A model generated the notes under the pieces. It was given only the letters and a program-made list of their open reading frames with translations, did no database searches and had not been told where the DNA came from. The position numbers were made by a program, and so were the translations under genes. A stretch of 64,000 nt of DNA from Solirubrobacter soli DSM 22325. GTDB lineage: Bacteria; Actinomycetota; Thermoleophilia; Solirubrobacterales; Solirubrobacteraceae. Where the stretch lies: contig NZ_AUIK01000021.1 in assembly GCF_000423665.1 (NCBI RefSeq), forward strand, positions 185,309-249,308, read 5' to 3'. This document shows positions 16,988 to 26,964 of the stretch, in pieces; positions within the stretch are counted from its first letter, which is position 1, and every line of letters begins with the position of its first letter.

Positions 16988-18748
16988 CTACGCCTTCAGC
17001 GCCCGCAGGGCATTGAGGATCGCCGCCACGTCGATGACCTCCTGCAGGAGCGCGCCGGCCAGCGGCGGGAGGGCGCCGGCGGCGGCGAAGCCCATCGCCA
17101 CGAGCGACAGGGCCATGCCACCGAGCACGCTCTGACGGGCGATCCGTAGCGCGCGGCCGCTGATGCGGACGGCGGCCGCGAGGCGGTCCAGGCGGTCGAC
17201 GACGATCACCGCGTCCGCCGCCTCGGCCGCCGCGGTGGCGCCGGCGACGCCCATCGCGACGCCGACGTCGGCGAGTGCCAGCGCGGGCGCGTCATTGATC
17301 CCGTCGCCGACCATGATCACCGGCCGTTCGCGGGTGTCGCGGACGAGCGCGAGCTTGTCCTCGGGCCCGAGCTCGGCGTGCACCTCGTCGACCCCGGCCT
17401 GCCGGCCGACCGCCTCGGCGATGTCGCGCCGGTCGCCGGTCGCCATGATCACGCGTCGGACGCCGCTCGCGCGGAGCGCCTCGACCGCCGCGCGGGCGTC
17501 GTCGCGCAGGCGGTCGGCCACCAGCACCGCGCCCACCGGACGGCCGTCGACCCCGACGTGGACGGCCTGTGTGGCATCGACCGCGATGCCACGTTCTGCC
17601 AGCCACGCCGCGCTGCCGACCGTGACGCGGTGGCCGTCGACCTGTCCTTCGACGCCCTGGCCGGGACGTTCCGTGACGTCCTGTGGCAGCTCGAGCACCA
17701 GGCCGCGCCGCTCGGCGGCGTGCACGACGGCTTCGGCGACGCCGTGCGTGGACAGCTGCTCGACCGACGCCGCGAGCCGCAGGACCTCATCGCCGCCGAG
17801 GACCTCCGCGACCTCCGGCTCACCGAGCGTCAACGTCCCGGTCTTGTCGATCAGCACGGTCCGAGCCTGGGCGAGACGTTCGATCGCCCCGCCGTCCTTG
17901 ACCACCACGCCCACGCGGGCCGTGCGCGACATGCCCGAGACGATCGCGATCGGCGCCGCCAGGATCAGCGGGCAGGGCGTGGCGACCACGAGCACCGCGA
18001 GCCCCCGCACCGGGTCGCCGCTGACCGCCCAGGCGCCAGCCGCGAGGATCAGCGTCAGCGGGAGGAAGGCGACCGCGTAGCGATCGGCGAGCCGGACGAA
18101 CGGCGCGCGGGCGGCGTGCGCGTTCTCGACCAGCCGGACGAGCGCCGAGTAGGCCGAATCCGCGGCCGTGCGCTCGCAGCGCAGGGTGAATGCCTGACCC
18201 GCGCACACCGTCCCGGCACGGGCCGTGGTGCGGGAGACCGGCAGCGCCTCGCCGGTCAGCGCGGACTCGTCGAGCAGCGCCGCACCCTCGACGACGGCAC
18301 CGTCGACCGGCACGACCTCCCCGGCCCGGACGATCACGATGTCACCCGGAGCCAGCGTGTCGACGGAGACCTCGACGAGCTGCCCGCCCTCGCGCCGGTG
18401 GGCGACGCGGGGAGCGTGGTCCAGCAGCGCCGTCAGGTCGCGCCGCGCCCGCTTGCCCGCCTCCTCCTCGAGCGCGTTTCCGCCGGCGAGCATCAGCGCG
18501 ATCACCGCGCCCGCCAGCGCCTCGCCGAGCGCGAGCGCGCCCGCCATCGCCAGCAGCGCGATCACGTCGACGCCGACGTGCCCGCGCGCCAGCCCGCGGA
18601 CGACCGAGGCGCCCAGCGCGAGCAACGCGATCGCGACCGCGACGGACCACACCGCGTTCGCCGCGGCATCCGCTCCAGCCAGCGCCAGCGCGGCGCCGAT
18701 CGCGATCGAGGCGAGGGCGAGCGCCGCGATGAGGCGAGACCCGGTCAT
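16988..18748 (-). CDS. P1B-type metal-transporting ATPase with TPCP motif
   Basis: 586 aa from ATG 18748. Motifs in order: TGE (165-167) in the actuator, TPCP (257-260) in the metal-path helix, phosphorylated Asp301 in DKTGTLT, GDGIND hinge. No N-terminal heavy-metal-associated domain, and about six to eight membrane helices. Most Cu/Zn/Cd pumps carry CPC; TPC is the mark of the rarer P1B-5 group, linked to nickel or iron in Sinorhizobium Nia. Specificity here is therefore uncertain, but Cu export is less likely. The length is short for the family, consistent with the missing metal-binding domain. It is divergent from the receiver/stress-protein operon and shares an intergenic region with two CGTAGTT elements, so it may belong to the same stress regulon. 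Confidence 0.92.
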   Translation of the reverse strand: MTGSRLIAALALASIAIGAALALAGADAAANAVWSVAVAIALLALGASVVRGLARGHVGVDVIALLAMAGALALGEALAGAVIALMLAGGNALEEEAGKRARRDLTALLDHAPRVAHRREGGQLVEVSVDTLAPGDIVIVRAGEVVPVDGAVVEGAALLDESALTGEALPVSRTTARAGTVCAGQAFTLRCERTAADSAYSALVRLVENAHAARAPFVRLADRYAVAFLPLTLILAAGAWAVSGDPVRGLAVLVVATPCPLILAAPIAIVSGMSRTARVGVVVKDGGAIERLAQARTVLIDKTGTLTLGEPEVAEVLGGDEVLRLAASVEQLSTHGVAEAVVHAAERRGLVLELPQDVTERPGQGVEGQVDGHRVTVGSAAWLAERGIAVDATQAVHVGVDGRPVGAVLVADRLRDDARAAVEALRASGVRRVIMATGDRRDIAEAVGRQAGVDEVHAELGPEDKLALVRDTRERPVIMVGDGINDAPALALADVGVAMGVAGATAAAEAADAVIVVDRLDRLAAAVRISGRALRIARQSVLGGMALSLVAMGFAAAGALPPLAGALLQEVIDVAAILNALRALKA

Positions 18749-18802
18749 CCATCGAAGATGGCACGGCGCGGCGGCGCGACATCCGCGGACACCACGACCG
18801 CG

Positions 18803-18816
18803 GCACGTAGTTCCCC
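18803..18816. promoter_or_regulatory. CGTAGTT element B
   Basis: CACGTAGTTCCCCG, about 60 bp upstream of the metal ATPase start and exactly 50 bp from element C (about five helical turns). It lies in the divergent promoter region 18749-18926, in the same orientation as the other copies. Confidence 0.5.
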
Positions 18817-18854
18817 GCACCACGGGCTCTCGCGCCCTTGGTGCGCGAGCGGAT

Positions 18855-18868
18855 CCGTAGTTGTCCGC
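18855..18868. promoter_or_regulatory. CGTAGTT element C
   Basis: CCGTAGTTGTCCGC. Its CGTAGTT core begins 71 bp upstream of the receiver-protein GTG (18927), the same distance as element D from the baeRF gene start. Probable activator or repressor site for the receiver-USP-xfp-adh operon. Confidence 0.5.
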
Positions 18869-18926
18869 AACGGTTCGGCAACGAACCCCGGATGCGGGGC
18901 GGGCTCGGCGCACCGATGCTGCTCAG

Positions 18927-19256
18927 GTGCGTGTACTGCTCATCGACCGGGAAGGCGCGGCCCGCCTCGCGCTCTCGTTCCTACTCCGGAATACTCCGGG
19001 CGTAGAGCTCGCGGGCGAGGCCGGCAGCCGCGCGGAGATCGCGCTGGCGCTGCGCACAGCGCGGCCCGATGTGGTCGTCGTCGACGATCGGCTGGTCGAC
19101 GAGGTTCCCACCGTGATGAGCCCGGTGCGCGTGATCGTGATGGGCGTCGACGACGACCCCGCGTTCGCGGCACGCGCCCACCGCCTCGGTGCCGAGGCAT
19201 GGATGGCGAAGGATCTCGCCGACGACCAACTCCCTGCGCTCCTGGAGGCACGATGA
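18927..19256 (+). CDS. Stand-alone response-regulator receiver domain
   Basis: 109 aa from GTG 18927 (VRVLLIDREGAARLALS). Receiver fold with phospho-acceptor Asp in VVVVDDRLVDE. The usual acidic pair of strand 1 is reduced to D-R-E, and the C-terminal Lys-Pro is replaced by WMAKDLADDQ, so phosphorylation chemistry may be atypical. No DNA-binding domain follows, because the stop overlaps the USP start (ATGA). It probably works by protein-protein contact or phosphate transfer, possibly with the GAF kinase at 13843-15519. The N-terminus resembles NarL-family receivers, so it could be a truncated relative. First gene of the operon with USP, phosphoketolase and alcohol dehydrogenase. Confidence 0.72.
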   Translation: MRVLLIDREGAARLALSFLLRNTPGVELAGEAGSRAEIALALRTARPDVVVVDDRLVDEVPTVMSPVRVIVMGVDDDPAFAARAHRLGAEAWMAKDLADDQLPALLEAR

Positions 19257-20197
19257 CCCGCTTGCTCCTCGCCTACGACGGCTCGGAGGCCGCCAAGAGC
19301 GCGCTCGCCGCGGCTGCTGCGCTGTTCGGTGAAGCCGAGGGGGTGATCGCCACCGTCCAGCCGCCACTGCCGTCGCTCGAGGCGGGCGCGATGGCCCGGA
19401 TCGCGCTGCCCGACGCGGTGATCCGCGAAGGGCTCGAGAACCTGCGCGACGACAACGAGCGCGCGGGCCGCGAGCGCCTCGCCGAGGCCGCGGAGCACGG
19501 CGCCGCGCACTGGACCACGCGGCTCGTGCACGCGGTCACGCCTTGGCGCGGGCTGCGCGCGCTCGCCCGCGAGCTCGATGCCGACGTCATCGTCTGCGGC
19601 ACCCGCGGCGAGGGGCCGGTCGACCGCGTGCTGCTCGGCTCGACGGCCGCCAGCCTGCTGCACCACGCCGAACGCCCGCTGCTCGTCGTGCCGGCCGGCG
19701 CGTCCGCGTTCGACGGACCGATGCTCGCCGCGTACGACGAGTCCGAGGGCGCACAGGGCGCGCTCCGGTTCGCCGCCGCCCACCTCGCCGGCCGTCGGGT
19801 CGTCGTCGCGACGGCGTGGCGCTCGCCGGTCCAGCACTCGCTGCGCGGGCAGGCGCTCGTCCACTCGCGCGTCGGCATGTTCGAGGAGTACGCCTCAGCG
19901 ATCGACTCGATCTGGTCCGACGTCGCGGGCGAAGCCGCGGACGCCGGGGCGGACTTCGCCCGCGAGCTCGGTCTCGATGCGGACACGATGACGCCCGAAT
20001 CCGGCCGCGGCGCCGCGCACGCGCTGCTGGACGCCGCGCGCGAACTCGGCGCCGCCGTCGTCCTCGCCGGCTCGCGCGGCCGCGGCGCCGCCGCGTCGAC
20101 GATCCTCGGCTCGGTCGCCACCGGCCTGGTGACCGCCGCCGCGCGGCCGGTGCTCGTCGTCCCGGACGATCACAAGTCGTCCGAGACAAAGGCGTAG
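19253..20197 (+). CDS. Universal stress protein, two tandem Usp domains
   Basis: 314 aa. Domain 1 about residues 1-143 (LLLAYDGSEAAKSAL; CGTRGEGPVDRVLLGSTAASLLH, then PLLVVP). Domain 2 about 150-305 (MLAAYDESEGAQGALRFA; AGSRGRGAAASTILGS, then PVLVVP). Both keep the G-2x-G-9x-G(S/T) ATP-binding pattern, so it likely binds ATP. Tandem USPs of this size are typical of actinobacterial hypoxia or dormancy regulons. It overlaps the receiver gene by 4 bp and is 9 bp before phosphoketolase, so all are co-expressed. No enzymatic role can be deduced. Confidence 0.93.
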   Translation: MTRLLLAYDGSEAAKSALAAAAALFGEAEGVIATVQPPLPSLEAGAMARIALPDAVIREGLENLRDDNERAGRERLAEAAEHGAAHWTTRLVHAVTPWRGLRALARELDADVIVCGTRGEGPVDRVLLGSTAASLLHHAERPLLVVPAGASAFDGPMLAAYDESEGAQGALRFAAAHLAGRRVVVATAWRSPVQHSLRGQALVHSRVGMFEEYASAIDSIWSDVAGEAADAGADFARELGLDADTMTPESGRGAAHALLDAARELGAAVVLAGSRGRGAAASTILGSVATGLVTAAARPVLVVPDDHKSSETKA

Positions 20198-20206
20198 CGT
20201 TCAACC

Positions 20207-22579
20207 ATGGCCACGATGCATCACGAGGGCACGCTCACCTCAGGCGAGCTGGCGCACCTGGACGCGTTCTGGCGCGCCGCGAACTACCTCTCCGTCGGGC
20301 AGATCTACCTGCTCGACAACCCGCTGCTGAGAGAACCGCTGACGCTGGAGCACATCAAGCCCCGACTGCTCGGGCACTGGGGGACGACCCCGGGACTGAA
20401 CTTCCTCTACGCGCACCTGAACCGGGTGATCGCGCGTGAGGGCCTCAGCGCGATCTACGTCGCGGGGCCAGGACACGGCGGTCCAGGCCTGGTGGCGAGC
20501 ACGTGGCTCGAAGGGACCTACAGCGAGCACTACCCGGACATCTCGCTCGACGAGGACGGCATGCGCCGGCTGTTCCGGCAGTTCTCGTTCCCGGGCGGCA
20601 TCCCGAGCCATGTGGCACCGGAGACGCCGGGGTCGATCCACGAGGGCGGCGAGCTCGGCTACGCGCTCGCCCACGCCTACGGCGCCGCGCTCGACAACCC
20701 GGACCTGCTGGTGGCGTGCGTCATCGGCGACGGCGAGGCGGAGACCGGGCCGCTGGCCGCGAGCTGGCACTCGAACAAGTTCCTCAACCCCGCGCGCGAC
20801 GGCGCGGTCCTGCCGATCCTGCACCTGAACGGGTACAAGATCGCCAACCCCACGGTCTTGAGCCGGATCGAGCACGACGAGCTCGACGCGCTGATGACCG
20901 GCTACGGCCACCGCGCGTACTTCGTCGAGGGCCACGAGCCCGAGGCGATGCACGAGGCGATGGCCGCCACGCTGGACGAGATCACCGCCGAGATCCGGCG
21001 GATCCAGGACGACGCCCGCCAAGGCGGCTCCACCGAGCGTCCGCGCTGGCCGATGATCGTGCTGCGCACGCCCAAGGGCTGGACCGGGCCCGCCGAGGTC
21101 GACGGCGTGCCCGTCGAGGGGACGTTCCGCGCCCACCAGGTCCCGCTCGCGCAGTTGGCGGAGAACCCGGAGCACGTGCGGATGCTCGAGGCGTGGATGC
21201 GGTCCTACCGGCCCGAGGAGCTCTTCGACGAGGAAGGACGGCCGCGCCCGCAGACGGTCGCCATCGCGGCCGGCGGCGAGCTGCGCATGGGCGCGAACCC
21301 GCACGCCAACGGCGGCCTGCTGCTGCGCGACCTGCGGCTGCCGGACTTCCACGAGTACGGCGTCGACGTCCCGGCCCCGGCGACGACCACCAGCGAGGCG
21401 ACGCGGGTGCTCGGCGGCTGGCTGCGCGACGTCGCGCGCGCCAATCCGGAGACGTTCCGCGTGTTCGGGCCGGACGAGACGGCCTCGAACCGGCTCGGCG
21501 CCGTGATCGAGGAGAGCGGACGCGCGTGGATGGCACGGCGGCTCGACACCGACGACCACGTCTCCCCCGACGGCCGCGTCATGGAGGTGCTGTCCGAGCA
21601 CCTCTGCCAAGGCTGGCTCGAGGGTTACCTGCTGACCGGCCGGCACGGGGTGTTCAACTCCTACGAGGCGTTCATCCACATCGTCGACTCGATGTTCAAC
21701 CAGCACGCGAAGTGGCTGAAGTCGACGCGGCACATCCCGTGGCGGCGGCCTGTCGCGTCGCTGAACTACCTGCTCAGCTCGCACGTCTGGCGCCAGGACC
21801 ACAACGGCTTCTCCCACCAGGACCCCGGGTTCATCGACCACGTCGTCAACAAGAAGGCCGAGATCATCCGCGTCTACCTGCCGCCGGACGCGAACTGCCT
21901 GCTCTCGGTCGCCGACCACTGCCTGCGCAGCCGGCACTATGTCAACGTCGTCGTGGCGGGCAAGCAGCCGGCGCTGAACTACCTGACGATCGACGAGGCG
22001 GTCGCGCACTGCACGCGTGGCATCGGCATCTGGGACTGGGCATCCACCGACGCCGGCGGCGAGCCCGACGTGGTGCTCGGCTGCGCGGGTGACACCCCGA
22101 CGCTCGAGACCGTCGCCGCGGCGGCGATCCTGCGCGAGCGGCTGCCGTCGCTGAAGGTCCGTGTCGTCAACGTCGTCGACCTGATGCGCCTGCAGGACGA
22201 GAGCGAGCATCCGCACGGCCTCTCGAGCGGGCTCTTCGACGCGCTGTTCACCGCCGACAAGCCGGTGATCTTCGCCTATCACGGCTATCCGTGGCTGATC
22301 CACCGTCTCACCTACCGGCGCACGAACCACGCCAACCTCCACGTGCGCGGCTACAAGGAAGAGGGCACGACCACCACGCCGTTCGACATGGTCATGCTCA
22401 ACGACATGGACCGCTTCCACCTGGTGATCGACGTCATCGACCGCGTGCCGGGGCTCGGTCAGCGGGCCGCGTTGCTGCGGCAGGAGATGGTCGACGCGCG
22501 GCTCGGGATCCGGGCGTATACCCGCGCCCACGGCGACGACCCCGCCGAGCTCCGCGATTGGGTGTGGCCGGGCGGCTGA
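20207..22579 (+). CDS. xfp: Xylulose-5-phosphate/fructose-6-phosphate phosphoketolase
   Basis: 790 aa, full family length. TPP-dependent enzyme that splits xylulose-5-P or fructose-6-P with phosphate to acetyl phosphate plus a triose or tetrose phosphate. [19 protein letters not shown] (about residues 180-198) is the thiamine-diphosphate motif, and GPGHGG near residue 87 and HQDPGF near 540 are hallmark segments. Acetyl phosphate made here can give ATP without respiration, which suits a stress or low-oxygen operon. It also offers an alternative outlet for pentose phosphates shared with the Calvin cycle genes 25 kb away. The stop overlaps the alcohol dehydrogenase start (TGATG). Confidence 0.97.
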   Translation: MATMHHEGTLTSGELAHLDAFWRAANYLSVGQIYLLDNPLLREPLTLEHIKPRLLGHWGTTPGLNFLYAHLNRVIAREGLSAIYVAGPGHGGPGLVASTWLEGTYSEHYPDISLDEDGMRRLFRQFSFPGGIPSHVAPETPGSIHEGGELGYALAHAYGAALDNPDLLVACVIGDGEAETGPLAASWHSNKFLNPARDGAVLPILHLNGYKIANPTVLSRIEHDELDALMTGYGHRAYFVEGHEPEAMHEAMAATLDEITAEIRRIQDDARQGGSTERPRWPMIVLRTPKGWTGPAEVDGVPVEGTFRAHQVPLAQLAENPEHVRMLEAWMRSYRPEELFDEEGRPRPQTVAIAAGGELRMGANPHANGGLLLRDLRLPDFHEYGVDVPAPATTTSEATRVLGGWLRDVARANPETFRVFGPDETASNRLGAVIEESGRAWMARRLDTDDHVSPDGRVMEVLSEHLCQGWLEGYLLTGRHGVFNSYEAFIHIVDSMFNQHAKWLKSTRHIPWRRPVASLNYLLSSHVWRQDHNGFSHQDPGFIDHVVNKKAEIIRVYLPPDANCLLSVADHCLRSRHYVNVVVAGKQPALNYLTIDEAVAHCTRGIGIWDWASTDAGGEPDVVLGCAGDTPTLETVAAAAILRERLPSLKVRVVNVVDLMRLQDESEHPHGLSSGLFDALFTADKPVIFAYHGYPWLIHRLTYRRTNHANLHVRGYKEEGTTTTPFDMVMLNDMDRFHLVIDVIDRVPGLGQRAALLRQEMVDARLGIRAYTRAHGDDPAELRDWVWPGG

Positions 22580-23547
22580 TGCAAGCGGTCGTGCTCGCCG
22601 GTCCCGGCGAGCCGCTGAGGATCGAGGAACGCCCGGTCCCCGAGCCGGGGGCCGGGCAGCTCCTGTTGCGCGTCGAGGCGTGTGGCATCTGCCGGACGGA
22701 CCTGCACCTGCTCGACGGCGAGGTCGTCGTGCGCTCCCCGCCGCGCGTGCTCGGGCATCAGATCGTCGGCGTCGACGTGGCGAGCGGGCGGCGCTTCGGC
22801 GTGCCGTGGCTCGGGTGGACGTGCGGGGAGTGCGCCTACTGCCGCTCGGGGCGCGAGAACCTCTGCGAGCGCGCCCGCTTCACGGGCTGCGACATCGACG
22901 GCGGCTTCGCGGAGTACGCCGTGGCGGACGCGCGCTTCTGCTTCCCGATCCCCGACGGGTACGCGGCCGCCCAGGCGGCGCCGCTGCTGTGCGCGGGGCT
23001 GATCGGCTACCGCGCGCTGCGGATGTGCGGCGACGCGGAGCGGCTCGGCCTCTACGGGTTCGGCGCGGCGGCGCACATCCTCGTCCAGGTCGCCCGGTCG
23101 CAGGGGCGGCGGGTGTTCGCGTTCGTTCGCCCCGGCGATGCCGCCGCCCAGGCGTTCGCCCTGCGGCTGGGCGCGTCGTGGGCGGGCGAGTCGGGCGTCG
23201 CGCCGCCCGAGCCGCTCGACGCCGCGATCATCTTCGCCCCGGACGGCGCGCTCGTCCCCACCGCGCTCGCGGCGCTCGCACCGGGCGGCACGCTGGTGCT
23301 CGGCGGGATCCACATGAGCGACATCCCGGCGTTCCCGTACGAGCTGTTGTGGCATGAGCGGACGATCCGCTCCGTGGCCAACCTGACGCGCGCGGACGGG
23401 CACGAGTTCCTCGACCTGGCGCCGCGTGTCCCGGTCCACACCGAGGTCACGCCGTACGCGCTCGAGGACGCGCCGCGGGCGCTGGACGACCTCCGCGCCG
23501 GGCGCTTCAGCGGCGCGGCGGTCGTCGTCCCGTCAGCTCACTCGTAG
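22579..23547 (+). CDS. Zinc-dependent alcohol dehydrogenase, AdhA-like
   Basis: 322 aa MDR-family dehydrogenase. GICRTDLHLLDGE holds the first catalytic Zn ligand (Cys), GHQIVG the His. The structural-zinc loop is CGECAYCRSGRENLC with four cysteines. The Rossmann fold GLYGFGAAAHILVQVA follows. It resembles the mycobacterial AdhA type that acts on aldehydes and alcohols with NAD(P)H. Overlaps xfp by 1 bp and overlaps the end of the convergent ABC permease gene by 10 bp. Together with phosphoketolase it suggests fermentative disposal of acetyl units or aldehyde detoxification; the direction is not readable. Confidence 0.92.
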   Translation: MQAVVLAGPGEPLRIEERPVPEPGAGQLLLRVEACGICRTDLHLLDGEVVVRSPPRVLGHQIVGVDVASGRRFGVPWLGWTCGECAYCRSGRENLCERARFTGCDIDGGFAEYAVADARFCFPIPDGYAAAQAAPLLCAGLIGYRALRMCGDAERLGLYGFGAAAHILVQVARSQGRRVFAFVRPGDAAAQAFALRLGASWAGESGVAPPEPLDAAIIFAPDGALVPTALAALAPGGTLVLGGIHMSDIPAFPYELLWHERTIRSVANLTRADGHEFLDLAPRVPVHTEVTPYALEDAPRALDDLRAGRFSGAAVVVPSAHS

Positions 23548-26138
23548 CGCAGCGCGGTCAGCGGGTCCAGCCGGGCGGCGCGACGGGCCGGCAGGATCGC
23601 CGCCACGACCCCGATGACGACGCCGAGCACCGCGAGCGACGCGAGCATGCCGACCGGCAGGTGCATCGACATGCCGGGGAAGGTCGTCGCGCGCATGCCG
23701 AGCACCCACACGATGCCGATCCCGAGCCCGGCGAGGATGCCGGAGATCGTCCCCGCGAGCGAGACGAGCAGGCTCTCGTCGGCCATCGCGCGCCGGACGC
23801 GCCAACGGGAGGCGCCGAGCGCCCGCAGCACACCGATCTCGCGCGTGCGCTCCATCACCGACATCGTCAGGGTGTTGACGATCCCGAGGATGCCGACCAG
23901 CACCGCGATGCCGACGATCGCGTTGAAGAACCCGAACTGCTGGTTGATCGCGTCCGTCGTCTTGCGCTTGATCTCGGCGTTGGACAGCGCTTCCAGACCC
24001 GGATCGTCCTTGGCGAGCAGGGCCTGCACGCGGCGGGCGAGCGCGGCGCGCTGTCCGGGCGCGGCGGCCTTGACCAGCAGCTGGGAGTCCGTCTGGATGC
24101 CGTAGACCGCGGCGAGGGTTCCGAGTGACATCTGGACCGTCTGCCCGCCGGCGTCGAACGTCTTCGCGATGCCGACCACCGGCACGACACGCGTGCCGGC
24201 CGGTCCTTCGAGCCGCACGCGATCGCCGACGTGGAGCCCCTGCCCGTCGGCGTAGGACTCCGCCGGGACGATGCCGCCGCTCGCGAGCCCGCTCAACACC
24301 GTGCTGACCGGGGCGCCCGTGTAGTCGATCTTGTCGACCTTGCGGTACTCCTGCGGGTCGTAGCCGACGACCGTTCCGGGTGTGTCACCGCCTGGCAGCT
24401 TCGGGACGAAGGTGACGCGCCGGCGCGCGACGGCCCCGGTCTCCGGCAGCGCGGCGATCGTCTCGCGCAGCGCGGTCGAGATGCCCGCCTGCGGGCCGCC
24501 GCCATATTCGACGAACCCGATCGGCTGGACGGTCAGGTCGCGCGAGAGCCGCGCGGCGAGCTCGCTCTTGACCGAGCCGACGAAGCTCGAGGCGATCGTC
24601 GCGTTGACCACCACGACCGAGAGCGCGACCAGCAGCGTGGCCGCGGTCGCCGCGGTGCGGCTGGGATTCGCCTGCGCCGCGTCGGCCGCGAGCCGGCCTT
24701 CGGCGGGCATCACGCGCCGCACCGGCCGCGCCAGCAGTTGGACCAGCGGCAGCACGGCGAACGGCGCCAGGCGCACCATGCCCAGCATCATCACCATCGT
24801 CGCGACGGCCGCGCCGATGCCGACCCAGGTGCTGTCGGACGTCGTTCCGAACCAGAACAGGCCGCCGATCACCATGCCCGGGATGAACAGGGCGAGCCCG
24901 ACCAGGGCACGCCGGCGGGTGAGCGCGCGGCGCGGCGCCGGGGCGCCGATCAGCGCCCGCACGGGCGAGATCCGCCCGGCGCGCATGGCGGGCCACGCGG
25001 CGCCGGCGACGGTCGCGACGAGCCCGGTGATGACGGCCGCGACGGCCGCGCCGGCGGAGAAGTCGATCGTCGACACCGGCATCCCGAAGGAGCGCATCGC
25101 CGCGATCAGCAGAACCGCCAGGCCGGCGCCGAGCGCCAGTCCCAGCAGCGAGCCGACCACACCGAGCACGGTCGCCTCGACCAGCACCGCGCGCACGACG
25201 CGCGCGTCGGTGGCGCCGAGCGCCCGCAGCGTGCCGATCTCGCGGATCCGCTGCAGGACGGTCATGTTGAACGAGTTCAGGATCAGGAAGGCGCCGACGA
25301 ACAGCGCGATGCCGGAGAAGAAGTAGAGGACGACGTCGAGCGCGGCGATCTGCTTCTGCGCCTCCTCGCCCTTGGTCGCGGGTGTGACGACCTCGATGCC
25401 GCGGCCGAGCGTGGCGTCGATCCGGCCCCGGACGGCGTCGACCGAGGTGCCGGGCTGGACGGTGACATCGATCTCGTCCCAGACCTGTGGCTTGTCCATC
25501 ACCTTCCGCGCGTCGGCCAGCGCCATCGAAGCCAGGCCATAGCCGCCGAAGTCCAGGCCGCCCTTGAAGCTGAACAGGCCTGACACGCGCAGATCGACCA
25601 CGCCGGTGGGGGTCGAGAGCGCCAGGCGGTCGCCGACGCCGACTCCGTGCTTGTGCGCCCAGTCCTCCGGCAGCTGGATCTCCATCCGTCCCGGGATCGG
25701 GTCGCGGCCGGCGACGTGTTCGGCGCTCGTCATGTCGGGCTGGGCGTAGTCCACGCCCGAGACGAACACCTGGTCCATCTGGCCGCGCCTGACATCGCCG
25801 CCCGCGTCCACGGTGCGGAACACGCTGAACACCGTGCCCGACGCGGCGTCGACGCCGCGCACCGCGCGGATGCGGTCGATCACCCCGCCCTGGAGCGAGC
25901 CGATCGACTGGTCGCCGGACACGACGATGTCGGTCTTGCCGTAGATCGAGTCATAGAGCCGGTCGAACGTGGAGTGGATCGTGCCGACCAGCAACAGCAC
26001 CCCGAAGACCATCCCGACGCCGAGCATGATCGCGCCCGCGGTGAGCACCGAGCGCAGCGGCCGGGCACGGAGCGAGCGCAGGCTGATGCCGGTGAGCGAC
26101 GAGACGCGCACGCCGGCGGGGAGGCGGCCGCGGCTCAT
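23538..26138 (-). CDS. FtsX-family ABC transporter permease
   Basis: 866 aa with two FtsX-type modules. One helix plus a large extracytoplasmic domain (residues about 20-260) is followed by three helices (about 265-400). Several central helices come next, then a second extracytoplasmic region (about 530-720), and three C-terminal helices ending PARRAARLDPLTALRYE. Both modules carry the REIGTLRALGAT / REIGVLRALGAS loop that couples to the ATPase. The partner ATPase overlaps its start by 4 bp. Fused double permeases of this kind in actinobacteria export lipids or lipoproteins, or act as mechanotransmitters; the cargo is unknown. Confidence 0.94.
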   Translation of the reverse strand: MSRGRLPAGVRVSSLTGISLRSLRARPLRSVLTAGAIMLGVGMVFGVLLLVGTIHSTFDRLYDSIYGKTDIVVSGDQSIGSLQGGVIDRIRAVRGVDAASGTVFSVFRTVDAGGDVRRGQMDQVFVSGVDYAQPDMTSAEHVAGRDPIPGRMEIQLPEDWAHKHGVGVGDRLALSTPTGVVDLRVSGLFSFKGGLDFGGYGLASMALADARKVMDKPQVWDEIDVTVQPGTSVDAVRGRIDATLGRGIEVVTPATKGEEAQKQIAALDVVLYFFSGIALFVGAFLILNSFNMTVLQRIREIGTLRALGATDARVVRAVLVEATVLGVVGSLLGLALGAGLAVLLIAAMRSFGMPVSTIDFSAGAAVAAVITGLVATVAGAAWPAMRAGRISPVRALIGAPAPRRALTRRRALVGLALFIPGMVIGGLFWFGTTSDSTWVGIGAAVATMVMMLGMVRLAPFAVLPLVQLLARPVRRVMPAEGRLAADAAQANPSRTAATAATLLVALSVVVVNATIASSFVGSVKSELAARLSRDLTVQPIGFVEYGGGPQAGISTALRETIAALPETGAVARRRVTFVPKLPGGDTPGTVVGYDPQEYRKVDKIDYTGAPVSTVLSGLASGGIVPAESYADGQGLHVGDRVRLEGPAGTRVVPVVGIAKTFDAGGQTVQMSLGTLAAVYGIQTDSQLLVKAAAPGQRAALARRVQALLAKDDPGLEALSNAEIKRKTTDAINQQFGFFNAIVGIAVLVGILGIVNTLTMSVMERTREIGVLRALGASRWRVRRAMADESLLVSLAGTISGILAGLGIGIVWVLGMRATTFPGMSMHLPVGMLASLAVLGVVIGVVAAILPARRAARLDPLTALRYE

Positions 26139-26905
26139 GACGTCACCTGGCCGGCGTATCCGACCTGCTGAACGGTGCGCAGGGCCTCTGCGACGCGGTC
26201 ATGGTCACCCCCTGCGACCTCTTGGGCGATCTGCCCGTCGCGCACGATCACCACGCGATCGGCGAGCGCCGCGGCCGCCGCGTCATGCGTGACCATGACG
26301 ACGGTTTGGCCCTCGTCGACGAGGCGCCGCAGCAATCGCAGCACGACCGCCCCGCCCGCCGAGTCCAGGTTGCCCGTCGGCTCGTCCGCGAGCAGCACCT
26401 GCGGGCGTCGGAGCAGCGCCCGCGCGATCGCGACGCGCTGCTGCTCGCCGCCCGACATCTCGGACGGCCGGTGGGCCGCGCGCTCGCTCAGGCCGACGAG
26501 CGCCAGCAACTCCTCGACGCGGTCGGAGTACTCGCGCGGATGCTCGCCGGCCACGAGCGCGGGGAGCAGGACGTTCTCCGCCGCGGTCAGCGTCGGAAGC
26601 AGGTTGAAGAACTGGAAGACGAAGCCGAAGACCTCGCCGCGCAACCGGGTCACCGCCCGGTCGTCGAGATCGTCGTAGCGGCGGCCGTGGGTCTCGACGC
26701 GCCCTCCCGTGGGACGGTCGAGGGCACCGAGGATGTGCAGCAGCGTGCTCTTACCGGAGCCGGAGGGCCCCATGATCGCCACGAACTCGCCGTCGGCCAC
26801 CTCGAGGTCGACGCCACGCAGCGCGCGCACGGCGGCCGCGCCATCGCCGAACACCTTCACCAGCTCGTGGGCCTCGAGGGCCGCGGATGTGGGATGAACG
26901 GACAT
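26135..26905 (-). CDS. ABC transporter ATP-binding protein, LolD/MacB type
   Basis: 256 aa. Walker A GPSGSGKSTLL (about residue 47), signature MSGGEQQRVAIARALL, Walker B VLLADEPTGNLDS, with EPTGNLD typical of LolD/MacB/FtsE ATPases. It powers the FtsX-type permease encoded immediately downstream. The C-terminus VAEALRTVQQVGYAGQVTS is a short extension. The divergent intergenic region with the baeRF gene (26906-27036) contains a CGTAGTT element 60 bp upstream of this start. Confidence 0.96.
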   Translation of the reverse strand: MSVHPTSAALEAHELVKVFGDGAAAVRALRGVDLEVADGEFVAIMGPSGSGKSTLLHILGALDRPTGGRVETHGRRYDDLDDRAVTRLRGEVFGFVFQFFNLLPTLTAAENVLLPALVAGEHPREYSDRVEELLALVGLSERAAHRPSEMSGGEQQRVAIARALLRRPQVLLADEPTGNLDSAGGAVVLRLLRRLVDEGQTVVMVTHDAAAAALADRVVIVRDGQIAQEVAGGDHDRVAEALRTVQQVGYAGQVTS

Positions 26906-26964
26906 ACCGCGACGCTACGACCGCCGCGTGTCCGCCCGCATCGGGTGCGACCCCGCGACGCGCT

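Noticed and set aside
20240..22531. 763-codon minus-strand open frame antisense to xfp
   Set aside because: No recognisable domains and typical mirror composition; the plus strand encodes full-length phosphoketolase.
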